A DNA stretch of 13,729 nt, from assembly GCA_039794405.1 (NCBI GenBank), contig JBDIVL010000071.1, forward strand, positions 1-13,729, written 5' to 3'. This document shows, one piece after another, positions 1 through 5,789 of the stretch (its first letter is position 1; the number at the start of each line of letters is the position of its first letter). Both the position numbers and the translations under genes were made by a program. The notes under the pieces are model-generated. The model searched no databases. It saw only the letters and a list, made by a program, of their open reading frames with translations, and was not told the origin of the DNA. Source of the DNA: JBDIVL01 sp039794405 (GTDB lineage Bacteria; Planctomycetota; Brocadiia; Brocadiales; Brocadiaceae).

Positions 1-1069
1 AGGTCGCGCCGTTATGAGTAATTCCTCCACGGAAGGTCACCGCTTCATTCGCTGAGTTGTTCCACGTTCCACCCGTATCAATCGTAACCAAGCCGACAAA
101 GGTTTTTGTCCCCGTTGCCGAAGTGATGTTTATTATACCGTCTATAGTTGTTGACCCGGTAACAGTTGATGTTACTCCCCCTAAATTAAGTGTACCGGCC
201 CCGTTAATAGAAAGACTTTCCGCAATGGTTAAAGTGCCGGTGTTTGCCGTTGTTGCGCTATCGATGATTAAATTCCCAAAAATCATACTGGTAGTTGGAG
301 TGATGGTAGTAGTTGCAGCAAGGGTGGTAGTAGAATTTGACAGGTTAAAGGAAGTTCCTCTCGTATTGGTAATATCTCCACCAAAAGAGATTGTTGCTGC
401 ACCGCTGGAGGTCAGATCAGAGCCACTTCCGTTTTTGGTATAATCGCCAGAAAACGTTAAAGTACCGGTTGAAACTGTAATGTCGCAATTTCGTTGTTGG
501 TTTGCCGCTGCCCCTTGTAGCGTAGTCCCACCTACGGTAAACGTACCTGTGCCCACAGTGAGGGTGATATTCGTCGTAGCCGCTGTGGGTTGGGCGGTGA
601 AATTGCCGCTGCATGAAAATGTACCACCATTAAAGGTAATTGTCATATGCGAACCACTTCTGGCAGGGCTCAGGTTAGCATTTACACATGAAAGGGTAAC
701 GCCGGAGGCAAGGTTTATGTTATGCACCCTGGCCGTCGTGGTAATTGTATTAGTAATGTCACCTGATATGGTTAAATTTCCATTAATTGTCAGTGTCGAT
801 GCGGCTGAATTACCATACGTAAGCGAAGCAATTGTAGCAGGAGTCGTTATCGTAGGCTGGTTGGTAATAGCGCCGGTACCTATCAGGACTGCATCGTCTG
901 ATCCAGGAGGGAGACTCGGGGTACCGCTAACAGTAGTCCAATTCGAAGCCGTCTCCCATGCAGTGCTTGTGGCTCCAGTCCAGCGAACGGTTCCTGCGGA
1001 GAGCGCTTCAGCATCATCGACAAGAACTAGAGCGAGGATAAAAAGCGTTAAAGTTATAAACTTCTTCAT
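1..1069 (-). CDS. Secreted beta-strand-repeat surface protein, N-terminal 356 residues (3' end outside window)
   Basis: An uninterrupted minus-strand frame starts at an ATG (1069-1067) and runs off the left edge with no stop. Residues 1-26 look like a signal peptide: basic MKK, then a hydrophobic core ending near DDAEALSAG. Mature residues about 29-48 carry the W-T-G...W...N-W pattern seen at the start of many large surface proteins with beta-strand repeats. The rest is a low-complexity chain rich in Thr, Ser, Gly, Asn and Ile with recurring units such as GTLTI, GNLTISGDI and TTIDG, as expected for a right-handed beta-helix or autotransporter-type passenger. No catalytic motif is visible. It could be an adhesin, S-layer-like or matrix protein; the C-terminal anchor lies outside the window. 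An in-frame stop just upstream fixes the start, though the ribosome binding site is weak. The leader carries two riboswitch-terminator units, so cyclic-dinucleotide control is likely. The open frames on the other strand here are shadows of this gene. Confidence 0.8.
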   Translation of the reverse strand, partial: MKKFITLTLFILALVLVDDAEALSAGTVRWTGATSTAWETASNWTTVSGTPSLPPGSDDAVLIGTGAITNQPTITTPATIASLTYGNSAASTLTINGNLTISGDITNTITTTARVHNINLASGVTLSCVNANLSPARSGSHMTITFNGGTFSCSGNFTAQPTAATTNITLTVGTGTFTVGGTTLQGAAANQQRNCDITVSTGTLTFSGDYTKNGSGSDLTSSGAATISFGGDITNTRGTSFNLSNSTTTLAATTTITPTTSMIFGNLIIDSATTANTGTLTIAESLSINGAGTLNLGGVTSTVTGSTTIDGIINITSATGTKTFVGLVTIDTGGTWNNSANEAVTFRGGITHNGAT

Positions 1070-1176
1070 GTATGTCAGGTCATATCCACAACTTTTAGAT
1101 GTTTCGAAGAACCCTCTCACCGAAGCAATCAACCAGGAACGTACACGAGTTTCGGTAGAGGACACATCAAGAATCT

Positions 1177-1233
1177 AAAAATAAAAAAGCCTTGCTACCA
1201 AAAATTTGATCAAACATTTTCGGTAGCAAGGCT
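1177..1233 (-). terminator. Intrinsic terminator of the gene-proximal riboswitch
   Basis: Two 12-bp arms are perfectly complementary (plus strand 1188-1199 and 1222-1233). They flank an AT-rich loop containing the palindrome TTTGATCAAA. Read on the minus strand the stem is followed by TTTTTTATTTTT (1188-1177), the hallmark of an intrinsic terminator. The upstream arm is also the 3' strand of the aptamer, so the two folds exclude each other. It ends 107 bp before the surface-protein start codon. Confidence 0.8.
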
Positions 1234-1312
1234 GTCTTTTTATAATACTGAAAAGACCCTTTACTTTGCGCCCCCCGATCGCTCAGGGTTTACCTTTATC
1301 GTACTATTTGTG
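1221..1312 (-). ncRNA. Candidate c-di-GMP-I (GEMM) riboswitch aptamer, gene-proximal copy
   Basis: Read on the minus strand from 1312, the sequence has the GEMM-I elements in order. GGTAAACC (1294-1287) is followed by a 6-bp stem CCCTGA/TCGGGG capped by a GCGA (GNRA) tetraloop (1288-1273). Then come CGCAAAG (1270-1264), a second stem GTCTTTT/AAAAGAC (1257-1234) and the closing strand GCTACCG (1227-1221). By my recollection of the V. cholerae Vc2 aptamer, the positions equivalent to G20, A47 and C92, which contact the ligand, are kept. GGTA...TACC replaces the commoner GGCA...TGCC, a compensated change. G at the first position favours c-di-GMP over cGAMP. The GEMM A before CGCAAAG is G here. 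Identified by eye, without a covariance-model score. Confidence 0.72.
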
Positions 1313-1578
1313 GATCAGCTTTTTGATGGGTCCGCCTCACTTGACCCATCCGACAATCTATTTTGAATTTTCTATACGCTAAATTAGGCTTTCGACGACA
1401 ACTTTTGACTGCTTGTTCCCAAACTCTGCTGGAAACATAAGGTCACCATGAAACTCTGTTTCATGTATGCCCAATAGTTACTATAAACATTTCTTGATTG
1501 GCTCAATCTTTTAAATTGAAATACGTATCTAGCATGGAACTATACGTTTTTGATTGATGCCTGGTATATAAAACATCC
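1313..1578. other. Spacer between the riboswitch copies
   Basis: No convincing gene. It holds an 8-bp hairpin GATGGGTC/GACCCATC (1325-1332/1343-1350) and a 7-bp hairpin ATGAAAC/GTTTCAT (1448-1464). On the minus strand a frame of about 30 codons, containing HGDLMFPAEFGNKQ, ends in TAG near 1384. It might be a tiny protein or the tail of a lost gene, but nothing recognisable. Confidence 0.3.
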
Positions 1579-1635
1579 AAAAATAAAAAAGCCTTGCTAC
1601 CAAAAATTTGATCAAACATTTTCGGTAGCAAGGCT
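1579..1635 (-). terminator. Intrinsic terminator of the distal riboswitch
   Basis: This is the second copy of the 12-bp perfect hairpin (arms 1590-1601 and 1624-1635), again followed on the minus strand by a T-rich run (1590-1579). It is identical to the proximal terminator. A transcript starting upstream of 1714 must pass this terminator and then the second one to reach the surface-protein gene. Confidence 0.8.
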
Positions 1636-1714
1636 GTCTTTTTATAATACTGAAAAGACCCTTTACTTTGCGCCCCCCGATCGCTCAGGGTTTACCTTTA
1701 TCGTACTGTTTGTG
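1623..1714 (-). ncRNA. Candidate c-di-GMP-I (GEMM) riboswitch aptamer, distal copy
   Basis: It has the same architecture as the proximal copy, shifted by exactly 402 bp: GGTAAACC at 1696-1689, the GNRA-capped stem at 1690-1675, CGCAAAG at 1672-1666 and the closing strand ending at 1623. The only difference from the proximal copy within 136 bp is plus-strand G at 1708 instead of A at 1306. That site lies at the 5' edge, outside the conserved core, so both copies should bind alike. Its 3' strand overlaps the distal terminator arm. Confidence 0.72.
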
Positions 1715-1890
1715 AGTCATGTAGGGGATGGTTCAAACGAAGACGATTAGACCAACCCTAGAGACACGGACAAACTTGTAGAAACAGTCCGATAGGACAC
1801 TCTCAGCAACTCAGTTAATTTTTCAAAAAGGACTGTTTATCCTGTTCTGCACATGGTGAAAATTATAGCACCCGTTCAGCAAAGGCTATT

Positions 1891-1919
1891 TTTTTACCTT
1901 ACAGGATAGAATATGTCAA
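1891..1919 (-). promoter_or_regulatory. Candidate promoter for the riboswitch leader
   Basis: On the minus strand TTGACA (1919-1914) is followed after 17 bp by TAAAAA (1896-1891). A second possibility just downstream is an extended -10, TGCTATAAT (1870-1862), without a clear -35. Either would start transcription about 150-180 bp before the distal aptamer. The -35 box is one half of an inverted repeat, TGTCAA-N7-TTGACA (1914-1932). Confidence 0.4.
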
Positions 1920-1957
1920 CAAAAATTTGACACTTTTTCAGAAGTTACTAAAAATTC

Positions 1958-1988
1958 TTGACATTATCAAATTTGGTGCTATTATAAT
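1958..1988 (+). promoter_or_regulatory. Candidate sigma-70-type promoter of nikR
   Basis: A perfect TTGACA (1958-1963) is followed by overlapping -10 candidates: TATTAT (1980-1985, 16-bp spacer) or TATAAT (1983-1988, 19-bp spacer). The start point would fall near 1993-1998, giving a short leader before the nikR start codon. Confidence 0.6.
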
Positions 1989-2005
1989 AAAAAAAGTAAC
2001 ACCAA
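1973..2005 (+). promoter_or_regulatory. Candidate NikR operator overlapping the nikR -10 box
   Basis: Inverted repeat TTGGTGCTA (1973-1981), 15 bp, TAACACCAA (1997-2005): 9-bp arms with one mismatch, spanning the -10 box and start point. NikR binds dyads with widely spaced half-sites, so this fits metal-dependent autorepression. The sequence differs from the E. coli GTATGA...TCATAC site, as expected outside enterobacteria. Direct binding is inferred. Confidence 0.55.
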
Positions 2006-2021
2006 TGATATGGGATATATT

Positions 2022-2438
2022 ATGTCAAATTTAGTCAGATTCGGGGTATCTCTTGAGAAAGAATTACTCCAGAAGTTCGATAAACGCATAAAAGAAAAAA
2101 ATTATACGAACCGTTCTGAGGCCATACGTGACTTAATTAGAGACGATTTGGTCAAAAAAGAATGGCAGGAAGGCAAAGAAGTTACCGGGTCAATTACCCT
2201 TGTTTATAATCATCATAAAAGGGAACTGACGAACCTCCTTATCGATATTCAGCACGATTATCATGATACCATCCTTTCTACCCAACACATCCACTTAGAC
2301 GAAGATAATTGCCTTGAAATAGTCGTAGTAAGGGGTAAACCGAAAGAAATAGAAGAATTATATGGAAAATTAAAATCAGCAAAAGGGGTAAAACACGGGG
2401 GATTTTCCATGACAACAACAGGAATGGAGATAATTTAA
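2022..2438 (+). CDS. nikR: Nickel-responsive transcriptional regulator NikR
   Basis: A ribbon-helix-helix repressor that binds Ni(II) and shuts off nickel uptake genes. Residues 1-45 form the RHH DNA-binding domain (VRFGVSLEKELLQKFD, then NRSEAIRDLIRDDL). Residues about 55-138 form the ACT-like metal-binding, tetramerisation domain. The nickel ligands known from E. coli NikR (His76, His87, His89, Cys95) are matched by His78 in IQHDYHD, His89 and His91 in TQHIH, and Cys97 in NCLEI. I chose the ATG at 2022 (138 residues), because MSNLVRFGVS matches the family start. GGGAT lies at a suitable distance, and the ATG at 2010 sits very close to the predicted start point. The product with the upstream ATG would be 142 residues. 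It heads a degraded nickel/cobalt transporter locus and is preceded by its own candidate operator. Confidence 0.92.
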   Translation: MSNLVRFGVSLEKELLQKFDKRIKEKNYTNRSEAIRDLIRDDLVKKEWQEGKEVTGSITLVYNHHKRELTNLLIDIQHDYHDTILSTQHIHLDEDNCLEIVVVRGKPKEIEELYGKLKSAKGVKHGGFSMTTTGMEII

Positions 2439-2465
2439 TAAGGATGTATTTTTTGTCTTTCATGG

Positions 2466-2491
2466 TAGCACAAATATTATATTCATAGCAC
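2466..2491 (+). promoter_or_regulatory. TAGCAC direct repeat upstream of nikM remnant (possible regulator site)
   Basis: TAGCAC occurs at 2466-2471 and again at 2486-2491, 20 bp apart, about two helical turns. The first, extended to TAGCACAAA, differs at one base from the NikR half-site TAGCACCAA upstream of nikR. The 15-bp stretch TAGCACAAATATTAT recurs with one change at 3626-3640. Confidence 0.4.
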
Positions 2492-2526
2492 ATTATTTAA
2501 TTTTTTTTTCAGTTGAGAAGAATTTA

Positions 2527-2931
2527 ATGCATATCAGTGACGGGGTACTCTCACCCTATGTTGTTGGAATAGGGTGGGCAATAGCCCTATCTGCGTTAGG
2601 AGTGTCAGTTCGCCGTTTACGAACTGACCAGGTTGGCACGTATGGGGTGGTTGCAGCAGCTTTCTTTGCAGGCTCGACAATCCATGTGCCTGTCGGTCCG
2701 TTCAGCATGCACCTTGTGCTCAGCGGTATGGCCGGACTCTTGCTTGGCTGGGGTGCTTTAACCATAGTGACGGTTGGTCTTTTACTACAGGCGTTGTTCA
2801 TCGGCTTTGGTGGACTGACAGTTTTAGGGGTCAATATTTCTATCATGGCCTTGCCTGGCGCCATCATAGGGGTGCTTGGACGTCATTGGATAAAGCAGTC
2901 CTCTCCCAAAAAACGCCCGTTATCAAAATGA
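2527..2931 (+). CDS. Truncated NikM/CbiM substrate-binding permease of an ECF nickel/cobalt transporter
   Basis: The start MHISDGVLSP is the family hallmark: the N-terminal amine and His2 bind the metal. His62 in VGPFSMHLVLSG corresponds to the further conserved ligand. Hydrophobic segments lie near residues 12-30, 40-55, 64-80 and 82-118, with the typical LLLQALFIGFGGLTVLGVN stretch at 86-104. Family members are usually around 200-220 residues; this one ends after 134 with a basic, non-membrane tail (KQSSPKKRPLSK). About the last 80 residues, including terminal membrane helices, are missing. The stop at 2929 overlaps the reading frame of the NikO remnant, and no NikQ gene lies between. The frame is open but the product is probably non-functional. 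NikM rather than CbiM is preferred only because nikR is adjacent. Confidence 0.75.
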   Translation: MHISDGVLSPYVVGIGWAIALSALGVSVRRLRTDQVGTYGVVAAAFFAGSTIHVPVGPFSMHLVLSGMAGLLLGWGALTIVTVGLLLQALFIGFGGLTVLGVNISIMALPGAIIGVLGRHWIKQSSPKKRPLSK

Positions 2932-3608
2932 AGGGCTGGCGCTATCTGATTTGTCATTATCGGTTCATCAGCATGAAAAAGTGGGAGTGATAGGACCAAG
3001 CGGGGCCGGTAAAACTACCTTTTTCTGGCATTTAAACGGCTTGTTAAAACCCAATTCGGGATGTGTAGAAGTGTTAGACCGTCCACTTGCTGAACATAAG
3101 TAAGAATATCAACGAAGTCAGGCGCCACGTGGCGCTGACTTTTCAACAGGTAAATGATCAACTCTTCTGTTCTTCTGTCTGGGAAGAAATTGCCTTTGGC
3201 CCAAGGAATTTGGGCTGGCAGAAACAAGAGATACACGAAACGGTTGAAAGGTGGCTGGCATATTTTGAATTGAAGGAAGTAAGCCATCGGCCTCCACATC
3301 ATTTATCGGGCGGGCAGAAACGGAGCGTTGCACTGGCTGCTGCGATGGCTATGGAACCACAATTACTGATCCTCGATGAGCCAGCAAACGATCTTGATCA
3401 CAGAAACCGGCGCAGATTGATTACGTATCTGAAAGGTTTACCGATAGCCATTATGGTGGCTTCTCATGATTTGTATTTGATTTCAGAAGTTACACAACGT
3501 TGTGTGCTCATGAACAAGGGAAGGATTGTAACAGACAGACCCACAAATGAATTAATCCGCGATGAATATACATTAAAACAATATGGAATGGAAGCGATAA
3601 GAAGATAA
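2894..3608 (+). pseudogene. Degraded NikO/CbiO ATPase of the ECF nickel/cobalt transporter
   Basis: Two frames together encode an ABC ATPase. In the first (2894-3103) one reads ARYQNEGLALSDLSLSV, a Walker A box GPSGAGKTT and NGLLKPNSG, ending at TAA (3101-3103). The second (in phase with 3087-3608) continues with NINEVRRHVALTFQQVNDQLF (Q-loop), AFGPRNLGW, signature LSGGQKR, Walker B LLILDEPANDLD and H-loop ASHD. Removing the single T at 3101 would join them as EHKKNINEVRR, which fits CbiO well, so a one-base insertion is the simplest lesion. There is no start codon; the stop at 2891-2893 lies immediately upstream, and roughly the first eight residues of a normal CbiO are missing. Together with the truncated NikM and absent NikQ, a deletion appears to have fused the ends of the operon. 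A sequencing error could explain the frameshift but not the deletion. Confidence 0.8.
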
Positions 3609-3867
3609 ATATTTTTTCACATTAGTAGCACGAATATTATTAGTATACTACAATTATATTGTGGATGTTTTCTGAGATGTCATTAAGCAAGGTTAGGTTT
3701 TGACAGTTCTATTTGCGAGCAAAAAAACGACTAAATTATCTCTTTAGATTGCCCAACCATGTCGTACCTGTCGTACACCTCGCATCGTATATTTTATTTA
3801 CAGAGATTTCTGGGTGGCGTGGACAAACTTTGTTTGTCCTTGTTTAACTGGAAGATTTGGAGGTATC
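3609..3867 (+). promoter_or_regulatory. Leader region of the outer-membrane protein gene
   Basis: It contains TAGCACGAATATTAT (3626-3640), matching the motif upstream of nikM at 14 of 15 bases, followed by the palindrome TAGTATACTA (3641-3650). A direct repeat TGTCGTAC occurs at 3760-3767 and 3769-3776. A perfect 8-bp hairpin GGACAAAC/GTTTGTCC (3821-3839) with a T-rich tail lies 20 bp before the ribosome binding site and could be a weak terminator or attenuator. TTGACA near 3703 lacks a good -10. Confidence 0.35.
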
Positions 3868-4887
3868 GTGTTAGCAGGAAAAAGACACAGTCATTATTTT
3901 ATATGCTCTATTTTGTTTATTTTTATCTTTATTATGAATAAAAATAGTAGTTTTGCCCATCACGGTGGAGTTTCTACTGCATTTGGGCCTGGAGCGCCCA
4001 TTGAAACGGCTTCTCCATTAGCCCTCGGCAAGGGGACTTTTCTACTATACGAAAAGTTTGAATACGTGCCTTTTGAACACAAAGACCATGCAGAACCAGA
4101 AAATATCGATACTTTTACGTTCTTCAGTACCCTTATCGGATATGGACTTACCGATGCCTTAACCATTTATGCCACATTACCGGTGGCGATAAAAGACCAA
4201 GACGATCTGGGTACTTCGAGTGGCTTGGGAGACCTGGGGTTCATAGCCCAGTATGGTTTTAAGATTGGGGAAAGAGATGGCATCCGTGGTTTGTATAGTT
4301 TTGGCCCCGAAGACTCTTACGGCGAATATTATAGTATAGATGATATCAAGATGTCGCTGTTTGCCGGTTTTACTGTGCCGAGTGGAACTACGTCAAATCG
4401 TGACAATAATGGAAATACCTTTGATATGGGTATGCAGCCAGGTTTTGGTGCCCCCAGTTTCAATTTCGGTTTTGCAGCGTCAAAAATGCTTATTCCCCAT
4501 CTTACCTTGACAGGAGATTCGTCACTTACTGTGTTTACCGAACACAACGATGGCAAACCGGGAAATGAATTACGTTTCAACATAGCAAATGGCTATGAGA
4601 TTTTTGAACGGAAGGACGGCTTTTTGTCTCGATTAGACCTCATTGGAGAAATGAATATCCTCCATTTAACAAAAGACCAGAGCGAAGACAGGGAAAAAGA
4701 ACAGGACACGGGAGGAACGATCCTGTATCTTTCCCCGGGAGTGAGGGCAACCTTCGGTAAGCATGTGAGTGTTGGTATTCTTATCAAATTTCCCACCTGG
4801 CAGGATCTCAATAACGAATCAAATCAACAAGGTTCGGAGGGCCTGGAGGAATACAGGGCGATTATCACTTGCTCAATCTCTTTTTAA
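3868..4887 (+). CDS. Predicted outer-membrane beta-barrel protein (MetA-pathway/transporter-like)
   Basis: Starting at GTG 3868, behind TTTGGAGG with a 4-bp gap, gives 339 residues. The N-terminus is basic (MLAGKRHSHY), followed by a hydrophobic core FICSILFIFIFI and a likely cleavage after SSFA (residue 30), leaving HHGG at the mature N-terminus. The remainder alternates polar and hydrophobic residues in short strands with Gly/Asp-rich turns, for example LIGYGLTDALTIYATLPVAI and SGLGDLGFIAQYGF. It ends in Phe (CSISF), the usual C-terminal signal of outer-membrane barrels. The pattern resembles the family annotated as MetA-pathway of phenol degradation, a general set of outer-membrane barrels. 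The substrate cannot be read from sequence. Its position between a NikR-ECF locus and a His-rich protein suggests metal traffic, which is inference. A longer ATG start at 3814 would bury the signal peptide, so I reject it. Confidence 0.65.
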   Translation: MLAGKRHSHYFICSILFIFIFIMNKNSSFAHHGGVSTAFGPGAPIETASPLALGKGTFLLYEKFEYVPFEHKDHAEPENIDTFTFFSTLIGYGLTDALTIYATLPVAIKDQDDLGTSSGLGDLGFIAQYGFKIGERDGIRGLYSFGPEDSYGEYYSIDDIKMSLFAGFTVPSGTTSNRDNNGNTFDMGMQPGFGAPSFNFGFAASKMLIPHLTLTGDSSLTVFTEHNDGKPGNELRFNIANGYEIFERKDGFLSRLDLIGEMNILHLTKDQSEDREKEQDTGGTILYLSPGVRATFGKHVSVGILIKFPTWQDLNNESNQQGSEGLEEYRAIITCSISF

Positions 4888-4906
4888 TCCGGAATGACAT
4901 TTTCAG

Positions 4907-4927
4907 GTTTTCGGATAGACTATAAGG
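4907..4927. repeat. Half-element resembling the inverted repeat at 8287-8364
   Basis: TTTTCGGATAG followed by ACT matches the right arm of the 78-bp element (TTTTCGGATAGGCT) over its first 11 bases and most of the next few. No left arm is found nearby, so this may be a decayed end. It lies just after the barrel gene. Confidence 0.25.
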
Positions 4928-5012
4928 CACAAATTTTGCTTACCATAAAAATAGCTCTAAACTTGGATTAAACCTTTGGCGACTTTTTTGGATAAAACAT
5001 TTCAATGTAGGT

Positions 5013-5040
5013 GTAGGGGCTGAAAATCTTCAGCCCCTAC
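5013..5040. repeat. REP-like 28-bp palindrome
   Basis: Perfect 12-bp arms GTAGGGGCTGAA/TTCAGCCCCTAC around a 4-bp loop. There is no T-run on either side, so it is a poor terminator. Palindromes beginning GTAGGGGC and ending GCCCCTAC are common dispersed elements in environmental bacterial genomes. It sits in the 199-bp gap before the His-rich protein gene and may also shape that mRNA. Confidence 0.7.
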
Positions 5041-5086
5041 CAAGATTGGACTTCCTATACATTAAATTAATCTAAGGAACTTAACT

Positions 5087-5641
5087 ATGATAAAAAGGAA
5101 TCATTTGAAAAAATGTATGCTATTTTTTCTCTTTTCTTATTGTTGTTACGCACAAGATATTTCTGCCCATGAAGGCCATGGTCATTCTCACGATACCATA
5201 ATAACTATTGGGAAAAATACATTTGCCCATCTTCAATCAATCTTATTAACTTATCAGGTTGTTTATAGCCATCTAGTAAAAAAGGAATTATCGGAAATTA
5301 CTGATTTAGCCAAACAACTGGAAGACTCCGCCCAACAAGGTATTCGAACCGAGTCAAAGGGCGCTGGCCACCATATGATACAACACATTCTTGAAGGCGC
5401 AGGAAATTTAAAGAAAGCAAAATCTTTACAGGAATCACAAGAAGCCTTTGCATCAATCAGTAATGCACTTTTCCCTTTTTTTGAATCATGGCCTAATCAA
5501 CTAAAACGCAATGGTCTTAAGATATGCCACTGCAAAAAGGGACATCGGTGGCTTCAACCAAAAAGCGATCCTACAGTTTGTCCTTATTCTTCAGCCGAAT
5601 CGTTAATTTATCCATATCTGAAAGAAGGAGAGAACGAGTAA
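5087..5641 (+). CDS. Secreted His-rich DUF3347-like protein, putative periplasmic metal binder
   Basis: The protein has 184 residues. It starts with a basic n-region (MIKRNHLKK) and a hydrophobic core (CMLFFLFSYCC), with cleavage likely near YAQDISA, followed by HEGHGHSHD, a likely metal-binding tract. Residues about 45-140 are predominantly helical. The layout, with a YQVVYSHLVKKEL helix, an LKKAKSLQESQEAFASISNAL helix and then a Cys-rich end KICHCKKGHRWLQP...VCPY, resembles DUF3347, found in copper-efflux adaptors and free periplasmic proteins. DUF3347 usually has a CPM...WLQ...NPYFG ending; here CHC, His and CPY occupy similar places. It probably binds soft or borderline metals such as Cu or Ni. 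It follows the outer-membrane barrel and could work with it. Family assignment is by eye, so moderate certainty. Confidence 0.5.
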   Translation: MIKRNHLKKCMLFFLFSYCCYAQDISAHEGHGHSHDTIITIGKNTFAHLQSILLTYQVVYSHLVKKELSEITDLAKQLEDSAQQGIRTESKGAGHHMIQHILEGAGNLKKAKSLQESQEAFASISNALFPFFESWPNQLKRNGLKICHCKKGHRWLQPKSDPTVCPYSSAESLIYPYLKEGENE

Positions 5642-5717
5642 AAATTTTTAAGTAACTTCAAGTAATGCAATTTACAATCAAATTCCTGATGAGAGACTTT
5701 CCGCACATGGATAATGA

Positions 5718-5745
5718 TTGACTTTGAGAATTAAGAATGTAAAAT
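5718..5745 (+). promoter_or_regulatory. Candidate promoter of the fbp-fba operon
   Basis: TTGACT (5718-5723), 16 bp, TAAAAT (5740-5745), about 45 bp before the fbp start codon. GGGGGA (around 5775) supplies the ribosome binding site. Confidence 0.4.
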
Positions 5746-5789
5746 ACCTTTATTATCTTTACTTGTAGTAACGTTGGGGGAACCTGATT

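Larger units (their letters stand above)
1177..1312 (-). repeat. 136-bp direct repeat, copy 1 (riboswitch plus terminator)
   Basis: Aligned without gaps to 1579-1714 with a single mismatch. The repeat borders coincide with the start of the aptamer and the end of the terminator T-run; sequences just outside are unrelated. Whole regulatory units were therefore duplicated or homogenised. Confidence 0.95.
1579..1714 (-). repeat. 136-bp direct repeat, copy 2 (riboswitch plus terminator)
   Basis: Partner of the copy at 1177-1312, offset 402 bp. The apparent short plus-strand reading frame crossing this copy (1550-1750) is explained by the repeat and is not a gene. Confidence 0.95.

Noticed and set aside
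57..1178. Plus-strand open frames of 128 and 232 codons
   Set aside because: They are antisense to the continuous minus-strand surface-protein frame, lack signal or domain features and have Val/Pro-rich translations typical of a reversed Thr/Gly-rich repeat gene.
1177..1714. CRISPR array or transposon ends
   Set aside because: There are only two copies, far apart, with no short regular spacers; the internal fold fits a riboswitch with terminator better.
1550..1750. Plus-strand 66-codon frame
   Set aside because: It lies across the distal riboswitch and terminator, whose repeated structure explains it.
3095..3106. Programmed +1 frameshift in the NikO gene
   Set aside because: AAG-TAA-G has no good re-pairing in the +1 frame, and the gene also lacks a start and its partner genes, so decay is simpler.
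3814..3867. Upstream ATG start for the barrel protein
   Set aside because: It would add 18 residues before the signal peptide and lacks a ribosome binding site, whereas GTG 3868 follows GGAGG and begins a normal signal peptide.
3759..3941. Plus-strand 60-codon frame overlapping the barrel gene start
   Set aside because: It overlaps the signal-peptide coding part in another phase and has no recognisable feature.
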